DNA of 64,000 nucleotides from Bacillus tuaregi (GTDB taxonomy: Bacteria > Bacillota > Bacilli > Bacillales > Cytobacillaceae), in contig NZ_LT629731.1 of the NCBI RefSeq assembly GCF_900104575.1, positions 134,205 through 198,204 of the forward strand, in the 5' to 3' direction. Under the pieces are notes generated by a model, which saw only the letters and a list, made by a program, of their open reading frames with translations, was not told the DNA's origin and did no database searches. The translations under genes and the position numbers were made by a program. Below, piece after piece: positions 1 to 8,284 of this stretch (its first letter is position 1; each line of letters starts with the position of its first letter).

Positions 1-170
1 TGAGGATTTGCGACGGTAATCAAATCGGTTGGACTATTGAAAACACCTCCGCCAATCATCGAGCCGACCCCAAGGGCAATTAAAAGCCCAAGCCCCAGCT
101 TCTTTTCCTTTTCCTCCCCTGTCTGATTCATCTTAATCCGGACATTCTCATTTCTCATTGCTTGATCCAA
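1..170 (-). CDS. Basic amino-acid antiporter, APC family (N-terminal part only)
   Basis: The gene runs off the left edge, so only about 56 N-terminal residues are visible. After a short charged cytoplasmic start comes KLGLGLLIALGVGSMIGGGV followed by FNSPTDL, the first transmembrane helix with the GSMIGGG substrate-binding turn typical of arginine:ornithine antiporters and lysine permeases (ArcD/YvsH type). A TTG at 170 has a GGAGGG ribosome site 7 nt upstream; an ATG at 158 is the alternative. From the family it should exchange basic amino acids or polyamines across the cytoplasmic membrane. The exact substrate cannot be told from this fragment. Confidence 0.75.
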   Translation of the reverse strand, partial: MDQAMRNENVRIKMNQTGEEKEKKLGLGLLIALGVGSMIGGGVFNSPTDLITVANP

Positions 171-444
171 AAACAATCCCTCCAGTGCCATTTCATCATA
201 CGAGTTATTGTTGCTCGAGCCGATTGAATTATTCTCTCTTATTGATGGTCGGTCTATGGTCCACGTAGTGGCTACAATAAAAATTAACAATCATGTTTAT
301 GGGGAATTTGCAACAGCATAAAAAGGAATATAGCCAAATTTGTTTCATATTTAATCGATTCTAGTTTATTATGGAAGAATGACAGGAACTTTTTAGCAGA
401 AAATTGTCGCAAAAATGAGTGAAGCCATAAAAGGAAGGTCATTT

Positions 445-1611
445 ATGATAGAAGAGAATATTACAAGAATCCAGTTGGACGGGAAGGAATTTATTCTAAT
501 TGGAACCGCACATGTTTCGAAGCATAGTGCTGAGCAGGTAAAAGAGGTCATTGAGGCGGAAAAACCAGACGCAGTCTGTGTGGAGCTGGATGAACAAAGA
601 TATCAATCCATAACAGAGGGAAATAAATGGAGTGAAATGGATATCTTTAAGGTCATTAAAGAAAAAAAAGCCACACTACTATTAATGAACCTGGCACTTT
701 CCTCCTTTCAAAAACGGATGGCTGCACAATTTGGTATTAATGCAGGCCAGGAAATGATTCAAGGCATAGAGTCAGCTAAGGAGGCGGGGGCCCAGCTCGT
801 TTTAGCCGACAGGGACATCCAAGTTACTTTTTCCCGCATCTGGCATAATGTCGGCTGGTGGGGAAAAATGCAGCTGATTACGCAGGTCGTTTACAGTATC
901 TTCAGTAAGGAAACCATCTCAGAGGAAGAACTAGAAAAAATGAAATCCCAGGACATGCTCAATACGATTCTGAGTGAGTTTACGGAGGGTTTTCCAAAGC
1001 TTAAAACACCGCTTATTGATGAGCGTGACCAATATTTAGCCCAGAAAATCAGAGAGGCACCGGGTACAAAAATAGTCGCTGTCTTAGGTGCTGCCCATGT
1101 TCCAGGTATTAAAGAGGAAATCAAGAAGGATCATGACTTAACATTGATAACAGAGAGGCCGCCGAAATCAAAGCTACCAAAGGTGCTTGGTTGGGCGATT
1201 CCATTATTGATTATTGCAATGATTGCTTATACCTTCTATGCAAATCCAGAGGCAGGCATGCAGCAGACCATCAGCTGGTGGCTATGGCATGGTGTCCTTT
1301 CAGCGCTCGGAACGGCGATTGCGTTTGGACATCCACTGACAATCCTAACAGCCTTTATAGCAGCCCCTATCACAGCTCTGGATCCCATTACAGCAGCAGG
1401 CTGGTTTACAGGAATCGTTCAAGCCTATTTACGGAGACCAAGTGTGAGGGACTTCGAAAATCTTGCAGAGGACGTCTACAGTGTGAAGGGGTTTTGGAAT
1501 AATAAAGTGACCCGGATTCTGCTTGTTGTGGTGCTGGCAAACATCGGAAGCTCATTAGGAACCTTTATTGGCGGAATGGATGTTGTCCGTCTATTCATTA
1601 ACAGTCTGTAG
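445..1611 (+). CDS. TraB/PrgY-like family membrane protein
   Basis: A 388-aa protein of the TraB (pheromone shutdown-related) family. The soluble N-terminal part has the GTAHVSKHS motif (about residues 20-28), a VELDEQR motif (about 46-52) and later LGAAHVPG, the conserved histidine and acidic residues of this EreA/ChaN-like hydrolase fold. The last 130 residues hold several hydrophobic helices, so the protein should be membrane anchored. The frame is open from 415, but the ATG at 445 has AAGGAAGG at good spacing and is preferred. It is followed 31 nt later by another membrane protein, probably one operon. Enterococcal relatives inactivate peptide pheromones; a proteolytic role here is only inferred. 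Confidence 0.8.
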   Translation: MIEENITRIQLDGKEFILIGTAHVSKHSAEQVKEVIEAEKPDAVCVELDEQRYQSITEGNKWSEMDIFKVIKEKKATLLLMNLALSSFQKRMAAQFGINAGQEMIQGIESAKEAGAQLVLADRDIQVTFSRIWHNVGWWGKMQLITQVVYSIFSKETISEEELEKMKSQDMLNTILSEFTEGFPKLKTPLIDERDQYLAQKIREAPGTKIVAVLGAAHVPGIKEEIKKDHDLTLITERPPKSKLPKVLGWAIPLLIIAMIAYTFYANPEAGMQQTISWWLWHGVLSALGTAIAFGHPLTILTAFIAAPITALDPITAAGWFTGIVQAYLRRPSVRDFENLAEDVYSVKGFWNNKVTRILLVVVLANIGSSLGTFIGGMDVVRLFINSL

Positions 1612-1642
1612 ACGGGAAATGGTCAAGGGAGAGAGTTAAGAC

Positions 1643-2971
1643 ATGAGAAGCTATCTCATTTTAGGAATGTGTACACTGTTTATCGTGCAATATTTTCTCG
1701 ATGCTGCCTGGCTGCAATATCTCGTGGTCCTGCTCTCCCTGATGGCTTTTCTTGGAAGTGCAGGCAAGGCCGACAGGTTTCCACGTATGCTTGGTTTAGT
1801 GATGATGAGCGTTGGAATTGCACTTGAATGGAGCAAAGGAACCGGTGTGGCTGGAATTAGTGAGGGAATCTTTCTGATTCTTCCCTTGCTTAGCCTGATT
1901 ACACTAGCACCGCTTTTGGCGATTCCGCTGAAGCTTGGAGGCTACTTTGAAGCAGTGTCCCGCTTATTACATAACCTGCTTCACCATCCGCAAAAGTTAT
2001 ATGCCGGAATAACAGGAACGTTATTTTTTGTCAGTCCAATATTAAATTTAGGCTCTGTGAGAATCGTGAATGAGTTTTTAGAGGACTTGGAGCTACCATC
2101 AGAGATGTCGGCAAAAAGCTATATTGTTGGTTTTTCGACGGCTCTGATGTGGTCTCCCTATTTTGCATCAGTGTCATTGGTGCTTCATTATTTAAATGTC
2201 CCTTTTAAAGACTATTTTGTTTATGGAATGGGCATTTCGATTCTTTCTTTATTGGTTGGAAATTTATTTTTTGTCCTTTGGGAGAAAAGAAATCCGATGG
2301 TTTGTGATCAAGCTTCGATACAGCCTATTGAAAAAAAGCAGCGCAGAAAGCTGACAGAAATGGTGCTGTTTGTTGCTCTGTTAATGGCCGCCTGCTTAAT
2401 CATTGAAGCTGTCACGAAATGGTCGATGATAGTCATTGTCTGTCTTATTTCAATCTCTGTTCCGCTGCTTATGACGGCTGTTACGTCTAAATGGAAGCAG
2501 GCTAAGCCGTTATGGACTGATTTCCGGGACCGTGCTGTCCCACTGATGAATAATGAAATTATGCTGTTTATGAGTGCAGGGATGCTGGCATTCGCATTAA
2601 AGGGGACCAGTGTCATGAATGGGGTCAGCCATATTCTTAAGCTGCTGGCTCATCAGTCCTTTTTCTTATTTGCGATAGCTGTCTTATTGATTGTATTCTG
2701 CTTAACCTATATCGGCATTCACCAAATTGCTGTCGTAGGTGCACTGGCAATGCAGTTGAATCCAGCAGAGCTTGGCATCAACAGTATTGCTTTGGCCTTT
2801 ATTCTACTATTAACCTGGTATATTTCGACGGCCTTAAGTCCATTTTCAGGGCTGAATTTAATGGTGAGCCGTTTTTCCCATCTTTCCGGTGTTCAGGTTG
2901 GACTAAGGACAAACGGACTGTATATCTTGACGGTTGTCACAATTGGAGTGGCAGCAATTTCCTTTTTGTAA
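1643..2971 (+). CDS. Polytopic membrane protein, permease-like, unknown substrate
   Basis: A 442-aa, very hydrophobic protein with roughly 11-12 predicted membrane segments and a charged central loop (about residues 213-232, EKRNP...EKKQRRK). The overall pattern resembles ion-transporter-like permeases (two bundles with short breaks such as NLGSVRIVNEF and TALSPFSGLNLM), but no diagnostic motif was recognised, so no substrate is assigned. A GGGAGAG ribosome site precedes the ATG. It lies 31 nt after the TraB-like gene on the same strand and is followed by a terminator, so the two probably form a two-gene unit. Alternative: a transporter of the citrate/C4-dicarboxylate superfamily. Confidence 0.7.
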   Translation: MRSYLILGMCTLFIVQYFLDAAWLQYLVVLLSLMAFLGSAGKADRFPRMLGLVMMSVGIALEWSKGTGVAGISEGIFLILPLLSLITLAPLLAIPLKLGGYFEAVSRLLHNLLHHPQKLYAGITGTLFFVSPILNLGSVRIVNEFLEDLELPSEMSAKSYIVGFSTALMWSPYFASVSLVLHYLNVPFKDYFVYGMGISILSLLVGNLFFVLWEKRNPMVCDQASIQPIEKKQRRKLTEMVLFVALLMAACLIIEAVTKWSMIVIVCLISISVPLLMTAVTSKWKQAKPLWTDFRDRAVPLMNNEIMLFMSAGMLAFALKGTSVMNGVSHILKLLAHQSFFLFAIAVLLIVFCLTYIGIHQIAVVGALAMQLNPAELGINSIALAFILLLTWYISTALSPFSGLNLMVSRFSHLSGVQVGLRTNGLYILTVVTIGVAAISFL

Positions 2972-3014
2972 TGATAGATTGCTAGTCTGAATGAAGTTAA
3001 ATAGATTAGAAGGT

Positions 3015-3053
3015 AGAGAGACTCATATGAATCAGGTGGGTTTCTCTTTTTTT
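3015..3053 (+). terminator. Rho-independent terminator
   Basis: AGAGAGACTCA pairs with TGGGTTTCTCT (11 bp with two G-T pairs) and is followed by seven T. It ends the TraB-like/permease unit ahead of the 3-hydroxybutyrate dehydrogenase gene. Confidence 0.7.
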
Positions 3054-3159
3054 ATCAAACTAGAGGGTTTGGCAACTATTTATCGAAATAGATTCATATC
3101 TTGTAATAAGGCAAACGGAAGTGGAAGGATAAGAATGTTGAAAAATAGGGAGGTAGGAT

Positions 3160-3945
3160 ATGCAAAAATCTCTAATGGGAAAGACGGCATTTGTTACAGG
3201 CTCTGCAAGTGGAATTGGTTTGGAGCTGGTTAAGCGGTTTGCTGAAGAAGGCGCAAAGGTCGTGATTTCTGACCTTAATCAAGAAAGGTGCAAGCAAATT
3301 GCAGAGGAATTAAGGGAGAATGGCTATGAAGCCTTATCAGCTCCATGTGATGTGACCAATGAGGAAGCCTATAAAAGGGCCATCGAGTATGCCCATAAAA
3401 CCTTTGGTACCTTAGATATCCTTGTTAACAATGCAGGTCTTCAATATGTGGCACCTATTGAGGAATTCCCGACAGAGAAATTCGAACAGTTGTTAAAGGT
3501 TATGGTTACTGGTTCCTTTATTGGAATTAAAACTGTATTTCCGATTATGAAGGCTCAGAAGTGTGGGCGAATTATTAATATGGCTTCCATCAACGGGTTG
3601 ATTGGCTTTGCTGGCAAGGCAGGCTATAACAGTGCCAAGCATGGTGTAATTGGCCTAACAAAGGTAGCCGCCTTAGAATGTGCCAGAGATGGAATTACCG
3701 TCAATGCCCTTTGCCCAGGCTATGTTGACACACCCCTTGTCCGTGGCCAAATAGCTGACCTAGCAAGGACAAGAAAGGTTAGTCTTGAGAGTGTGCTTGA
3801 GGATGTGATTTTGGCAATGGTTCCACAAAAGAGATTATTAGCAGCCACTGAAATTGCGAATTACACGATTTTTTTAGCGAGTGAAAAAGGAGCAGGCATT
3901 ACCGGTCAAGCGGTTGTGTTGGATGGGGGTTATACGGCTCAGTAA
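3160..3945 (+). CDS. bdhA: D-3-hydroxybutyrate dehydrogenase
   Basis: A 261-aa short-chain dehydrogenase that interconverts (R)-3-hydroxybutyrate and acetoacetate with NAD. The NAD site TGSASGIG lies at residues 13-20, the NNAG motif at 90-93, and the catalytic S143, Y156 and K160 are in place. The LQYVAPIEEF stretch after NNAG, with a Gln at about 95, matches the substrate-binding segment of 3-hydroxybutyrate dehydrogenases and separates it from the FabG/PhaB reductases elsewhere in the window. GGGAGGT precedes the ATG. It is monocistronic. With the PHA cluster 9 kb away it would feed monomers from storage polymer breakdown back into central metabolism (inference). Confidence 0.88.
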   Translation: MQKSLMGKTAFVTGSASGIGLELVKRFAEEGAKVVISDLNQERCKQIAEELRENGYEALSAPCDVTNEEAYKRAIEYAHKTFGTLDILVNNAGLQYVAPIEEFPTEKFEQLLKVMVTGSFIGIKTVFPIMKAQKCGRIINMASINGLIGFAGKAGYNSAKHGVIGLTKVAALECARDGITVNALCPGYVDTPLVRGQIADLARTRKVSLESVLEDVILAMVPQKRLLAATEIANYTIFLASEKGAGITGQAVVLDGGYTAQ

Positions 3946-4080
3946 AGCCTAGGTAAAAAATCCTATCTGGTAAAATAATCGCTATTTCCGATTGCTAGAA
4001 TATCGGTTATATTAAAGAGGATAATGTCAAATTTGAACACAGCTTAATTCCCCTTTTGAAAAGCAAGGAGATGATTCCGT

Positions 4081-4902
4081 TTGAAAATCAAGAAAATATT
4101 AAATAATAATGCTGTGGTGATTAGTGATCAGAATGAGGAAAAAATTGCGATTGGGACGGGAATTGCTTTTCAAAAAGGGAAAAACGATTTAGTGAATCCA
4201 AGAAAAATTGAAAAGCTATTTGTGCTGAAGGAGAATGAGAGATTTCAACAGATGCTTAAGCAAATCCCGGCAGCGCACTTTACTATCTCAGAGGAAATTA
4301 TTGACCATGCCGAGCGTTTTCTTGGGACGAAATTAAACGGCCATATCCATATTGCCCTTACCGATCACGTGTCCTTTGCGATTGAAAGAGTGAAGGATGG
4401 GGTGAATTTTACGAATAAGCTTTTCAATGAAATTAAACTCCTCTATAAGCCAGAATTTGAAATCGGGCTATGGGCACTCAAGCATATTGAAGAGAAAATG
4501 GGTGTCAAAATGCCAGTTGATGAAGCAGCCTATATTGCGATACATATTCATACCGCCAAAATCCAAGGCTCGAATATGAAGCAAACCTTGAGGCAGACCG
4601 CTATCCTTAGTCACATCATCCAGACAATTAAAGAATTTATGCAATTGAAGGTCGATGAAGAGGAGCTATCCTACCAACGGTTAATCACACATCTCCGCTT
4701 TGCTGTCACTAGAATCGGGCAATTTAATACAAATCCAATGGACGAAGAGATGTTAAGGATGATTAAGGCTAAATTTCCAATTTCCTATAAATGCGCTCTA
4801 AAGGTGGCTGACAATCTTGCTCACCAATATTCCATCTGTCTTCCAGAGCATGAGCTGGGCTACCTGACGATACATATAGAACGGTTGCAAAAATCAGAAT
4901 AG
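4081..4902 (+). CDS. glcT: PRD-containing transcription antiterminator, BglG/LicT/GlcT family
   Basis: A 273-aa RNA-binding antiterminator. Residues 1-60 form the CAT RNA-binding domain (MKIKKILNNNAVVI, GTGIAFQKGKND), followed by two PTS regulation domains at about 65-170 (NGHIHIALTDH, DEAAYIAIHIHTA) and 175-273 (LITHLRFAVTRI, ELGYLTIHIERL), which carry the phosphorylatable histidines. The start is a TTG with AAGGAG about 9 nt upstream. It is convergent with a PTS permease whose leader carries a GlcT-type RNA target (6673-6704), so it very likely controls that gene: substrate-bound permease stops phosphorylating the PRDs and the dimer binds the RNA. LicT-type specificity cannot be excluded from the protein alone. 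Confidence 0.82.
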   Translation: MKIKKILNNNAVVISDQNEEKIAIGTGIAFQKGKNDLVNPRKIEKLFVLKENERFQQMLKQIPAAHFTISEEIIDHAERFLGTKLNGHIHIALTDHVSFAIERVKDGVNFTNKLFNEIKLLYKPEFEIGLWALKHIEEKMGVKMPVDEAAYIAIHIHTAKIQGSNMKQTLRQTAILSHIIQTIKEFMQLKVDEEELSYQRLITHLRFAVTRIGQFNTNPMDEEMLRMIKAKFPISYKCALKVADNLAHQYSICLPEHELGYLTIHIERLQKSE

Positions 4903-4907
4903 AAATA

Positions 4908-4981
4908 AACGCTTGGAGACTAATCCTCAGTCGAGACAGTAAGGGAATCTATTGTCCGTCTTGGAAGGGTCTTCAAGCGTT
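4908..4981. terminator. Large inverted repeat between convergent genes
   Basis: AACGCTTGGAGAC (4908-4920) pairs with GTCTTCAAGCGTT (4969-4981), 13 bp with one G-T pair, around a 48-nt structured middle. It sits exactly between two convergent genes and probably ends both transcripts, although the T-runs are weak. Confidence 0.5.
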
Positions 4982-4991
4982 ATTTGTTTAT

Positions 4992-6446
4992 TTAAGAAAC
5001 GTGTTTATGATTGCGAATGAGGTCAATTTCATCGGCAACAAATTGGACATTCGTTCCGACAATGACTTGTATATTATTTTTACCAACAATCTTAATCCCC
5101 GGTATGCCCGCAGATTTAATTTTCTTCTCGTCAACGACCTCCATATCCTTTACTTCCACACGTAAACGGGTAATACAGTTGTCGACAGAAATTACGTTAG
5201 CATCTCCACCTAGGCCTTCGTAAATAATGGATGCCATAGCAGTAAATTTATTACCAGCGGTGAAACTTCCTGTACCTTCTTCTTCAAAATCGTCCTCACG
5301 ACCTGGAGTCATCAGGTTGAACTTTGTGATCATGAAGCGGAACACGAAATAGTAGACAGCCGCAAACGCAAGTCCTTGAACTAACAGCATATATGGCTGG
5401 TTTGCAATTGGAATTCTCAAGCTAAGGAAAAAGTCTACAAAACCGGCACTAAAGCCAAAGCCTGCTGTCCAATGGAACATCGCTGCGATTGTTAAGGAAA
5501 TACCAGTTAACACCGCGTGTACGACGTATAATAGTGGAGCAACAAACATAAAAGCAAATTCAAGTGGTTCAGTAACACCGGTAAAGAAGGCTGCAACTGC
5601 GCCTGCTAACATTAAGGCAGCTACTGTCTTTTTCTTAGCATCCTTTGCCGTATGATACATCGCTAAAGCAGCAGCAGGAAGGCCAAACATCATAACAGGG
5701 AAGAAACCGGCTTGGTACATACCCGTGATCCCCTTTTCACCTTCACTTGCCCAGAAATTACCGATATCATTAATGCCGGCAACATCAAACCAGAATACTG
5801 AGTTCAAGGCATGGTGTAATCCGACTGGTATTAATAAACGATTGAAGAAACCATAGAGACCTGCACCAATTGCACCTAAGTCACTGATTCCTTTACCAAA
5901 GGCAACTAGGCCTGAATAGACAACCGGCCAGACAAAGAATAGAACAACTGAAGCAGCTAACATCGCGACAGAAGTCATTATTGGTACAAGACGCTTTCCG
6001 CTAAAGAAGGACAAGGCATCAGGTAATTGCACATGGCTGAAGCGATTGTACATGGCAGCGGCGATTAAACCGGAAATAATACCAATGAATTGGTTACCGA
6101 TTTTTCCAAATGCTGCATTTACCTCTTCAACTGGAACGGCTTGAAGCATGGCAACGGTATCGGAAGAAAGAATGGTCGTCACAACAAGGTAGCCGACCAA
6201 GCCGCTTAGTGCCGCTGATCCGTCCTTCGTTTTTGCCATACCAAGGGCTACGCCGACCGCAAATAGAACGGCCATATTGTCAATAATCGCACCACCTGCC
6301 TTAATGAAGAAGGCAGCAACTGGACTTTCAGCCCCCCAGCCGGTTGGATCGATCCAATAACCAATACCCATTAAAATCGCTGCTGCAGGTAGTACTGCAA
6401 CTGGAAGCATTAAAGAGCGGCCAAGTTTTTGTAAATATTTCATCAT
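4992..6446 (-). CDS. nagE: PTS permease subunit IICB, N-acetylglucosamine type
   Basis: A 484-aa sugar transporter that couples uptake to phosphorylation. Residues 1-385 are the multi-span IIC domain, with LPVAVLPAAAILMGIG at the N-terminus, GLHHALNSVFWFDVAG and the GVTEPLEF substrate-site motif. Residues about 405-484 are the IIB domain with the phosphorylated Cys424 in DNCITRLR. The IIC pattern (ALSFFSGKRLVPI, AGFSFSAG-like segments) is closer to NagE/NagP than to PtsG. No IIA domain is present, so it must borrow one. TAGGAGGT lies 8 nt before the ATG. The leader holds a RAT/terminator pair matching the convergent antiterminator. Glucose as substrate remains possible because the RNA site is of GlcT type. 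Confidence 0.83.
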   Translation of the reverse strand: MMKYLQKLGRSLMLPVAVLPAAAILMGIGYWIDPTGWGAESPVAAFFIKAGGAIIDNMAVLFAVGVALGMAKTKDGSAALSGLVGYLVVTTILSSDTVAMLQAVPVEEVNAAFGKIGNQFIGIISGLIAAAMYNRFSHVQLPDALSFFSGKRLVPIMTSVAMLAASVVLFFVWPVVYSGLVAFGKGISDLGAIGAGLYGFFNRLLIPVGLHHALNSVFWFDVAGINDIGNFWASEGEKGITGMYQAGFFPVMMFGLPAAALAMYHTAKDAKKKTVAALMLAGAVAAFFTGVTEPLEFAFMFVAPLLYVVHAVLTGISLTIAAMFHWTAGFGFSAGFVDFFLSLRIPIANQPYMLLVQGLAFAAVYYFVFRFMITKFNLMTPGREDDFEEEGTGSFTAGNKFTAMASIIYEGLGGDANVISVDNCITRLRVEVKDMEVVDEKKIKSAGIPGIKIVGKNNIQVIVGTNVQFVADEIDLIRNHKHVS

Positions 6447-6620
6447 GACTTTTTACCTCCTAAAAAGGGGATTCTGTGAAAAATGAATAAAGGAAAATAA
6501 TTTCAAAAAAATTAAGTGGAGACTTGAAGGGAATCAGTATAGGAAGACAACCACCTCCTTTAATGCACGTGATATTTGTTCATGATGTAGGATGCTGGTA
6601 TAGATTGGTGATAGGTAAAA

Positions 6621-6680
6621 ATTAAAAGGCATGGAGGTACAATAAAAGGTTAAAAAACCCTCTACATTACCACCATGCCT
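6621..6680 (-). terminator. Leader attenuator of the PTS permease gene
   Basis: Read on the minus strand, AGGCATGGTGGTA pairs with TACCTCCATGCCT (13 bp, one mismatch) and is followed by TTTTAATTTTT. Its 5' arm overlaps the antiterminator site, the classical arrangement in which protein binding prevents terminator folding. Confidence 0.8.
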
Positions 6681-6704
6681 GATCGTATCAGTAACATGTG
6701 ATCC
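6673..6704 (-). promoter_or_regulatory. RAT (ribonucleic antiterminator) site of GlcT type
   Basis: On the minus strand the leader reads CATGTTACTGATACGATCAG followed by GCATGG. From memory this is very close to the ptsG RAT of Bacillus subtilis bound by GlcT (TGTTACTGATTCGATCAGGC). It lies about 230 nt upstream of the permease start and overlaps the attenuator stem, so it should decide read-through. Confidence 0.8.
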
Positions 6705-6979
6705 TATTAATATGAGTAAATCATACCATATAACAATAAATGTTAAAATATTACTTTTACCCTCTATTGTTACAAATTCTTGAATTTCAGCGTGTTTATC
6801 AGCCTAAATGAAAGCTTCTTCACAATCCTCCTTCTATGATATCTTTCTTAATTTTTCACTATTAAAAAAGTGATATATTTCATTATGTGATTTGAGTCCT
6901 CTTTTTGAAGGGTGTTACTAGTGTAAGATGAGTCTAGTTGATAAGAACTCTCATTACCGTTTAGGAGGATTTTTAATAG

Positions 6980-8212
6980 ATGATGAATCATGTAGAATTA
7001 GCGAACGATATTTACTGGGTAGGAAAGATTGATAATCGCGAGGTTCCCTTTCACCGTTTAATTTTAGCGAGAGGCACGACTTATAATGCGTATTTGATTA
7101 AATCAGAAAAGCCGACTGTGATTGATACAGTAGATATAGAGTTTGGTAGAGAGTTTGTTGAATACTTAAGTGAATTAATTGATCCAAAGGAAATTCAATA
7201 CATTGTCGTTAACCATACAGAGCCAGACCATTCAGGCGGAATGGCTGCATTAGCCGGTAAGGCGCCAAATGCAACGATCGTGTGTACAGAGCCTGCCGTT
7301 GAGGAACTTAAAGAAATGTACAAGTTACATAGCCGTAATTTCCTTGTAGTAAAAGATGGCGATACATTAGATATTGGCGGAAAAACATTGAAATTTAAAG
7401 AAACTCCATATTTGCATACGGCTGAAACGATGATTACCTATACAGTCGAGGATAAGATTCTATTCCCATGTGATATCTTCAGTACGCATGTGGCAGTGGA
7501 GAATATTTTTGCTGACGAAGCTGGTTTTGATATTAAGGATGATTTTGTCGGCTATTATAGTGCTATTATTCACCCGCACCGCAGATATGTTAGAACCTTA
7601 ATTGATGCATTAGAAGAGCTTGATGTTCAAATGATTGCTCCTTCCCACGGCTTTATTCTAAGGAAGGATATTCAGCAGTACATTGACCTTTATGCAACAA
7701 TGAGTGCGGATACTGTACAGGATAAAAAAGTGACTATCGTCTATACAACGATTAAAAATAACACGAAGAAAATGGCAAACCACCTGCAGCGAATCTTTGA
7801 AGAAAATCAGATTCAAGCAACGGTATTCAATGCGGATAAGTCAGAGAAAGCGGATATTATTGAAAGCATTAAAGCATCTGATGCCGTCTTTATTGGAAGC
7901 TCAACAAGATATGCTGACATGATTGGAAACCTTGAGGACGTTCTTAAGGAGCTTCCAGAAATGAATTTAGAAGGTAAAATTGGAGCTGCCTTCGGTTCCT
8001 ATGGCTGGAGCGGAGAAGCTATTGAAGTCATTCAGGATTACTTGAATCAAACCAATATGGATGTCCAAAGTACGTCAAAGGTGATTAAAACTACAGGTAT
8101 GACGCATGTTGAATTCCCGGTTCGCGTCAGATTCTCACCGAAGGACGAGCAGCTGGCTAAGATTGAACATTCAGCAGGCTTTGTAGCCGATCTATTAAGA
8201 AGTGCTATCTAA
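6980..8212 (+). CDS. Flavodiiron protein (O2/NO reductase)
   Basis: A 410-aa cytoplasmic FMN/diiron enzyme that reduces O2 to water and/or NO to N2O. The N-terminal metallo-beta-lactamase-like domain has all iron ligands: H79-x-E81-x-D83-H84 (NHTEPDHSGG), H146 (YLHTAET), D165 (FPCDIF) and H223 (PSHGF). A flavodoxin domain follows from about residue 250 (VYTTIKNNTKKMA, GSSTRYADM, GSYGWSGEA). It is the first gene of an operon with a rubredoxin reductase and a rubredoxin, giving a complete NADH-to-diiron electron chain. AGGAGG lies 11 nt upstream of the ATG; a second ATG follows directly. A Crp/Fnr regulator lies just downstream and may respond to the same stress (inference). Confidence 0.9.
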   Translation: MMNHVELANDIYWVGKIDNREVPFHRLILARGTTYNAYLIKSEKPTVIDTVDIEFGREFVEYLSELIDPKEIQYIVVNHTEPDHSGGMAALAGKAPNATIVCTEPAVEELKEMYKLHSRNFLVVKDGDTLDIGGKTLKFKETPYLHTAETMITYTVEDKILFPCDIFSTHVAVENIFADEAGFDIKDDFVGYYSAIIHPHRRYVRTLIDALEELDVQMIAPSHGFILRKDIQQYIDLYATMSADTVQDKKVTIVYTTIKNNTKKMANHLQRIFEENQIQATVFNADKSEKADIIESIKASDAVFIGSSTRYADMIGNLEDVLKELPEMNLEGKIGAAFGSYGWSGEAIEVIQDYLNQTNMDVQSTSKVIKTTGMTHVEFPVRVRFSPKDEQLAKIEHSAGFVADLLRSAI

Positions 8213-8234
8213 GAAAACACGGACTAGAATAGAA

Positions 8235-8250
8235 TGTTTCACATGAAACA
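8235..8250. promoter_or_regulatory. parS-like site (Spo0J/ParB binding)
   Basis: TGTTTCACATGAAACA differs from the consensus TGTTTCACGTGAAACA at a single central base. It lies in the 72-nt gap between the flavodiiron and rubredoxin-reductase genes. Intact parS sites in Bacillus lie mostly in the origin half of the chromosome. One mismatch may weaken ParB loading. Confidence 0.6.
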
Positions 8251-8284
8251 AGATGCTCAGGAAGCAGAAATCTGAGAGAAGCTG

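Noticed and set aside
2991-3233. 80-aa frame upstream of bdhA
   Set aside because: It runs through a terminator hairpin and into bdhA in another frame without a ribosome site.
6840-6900. FNR box upstream of the flavodiiron operon (AGTGATATATTTCATT)
   Set aside because: Only one half-site fits the TGTGA-N6-TCACA consensus; AT-rich chance match cannot be excluded.
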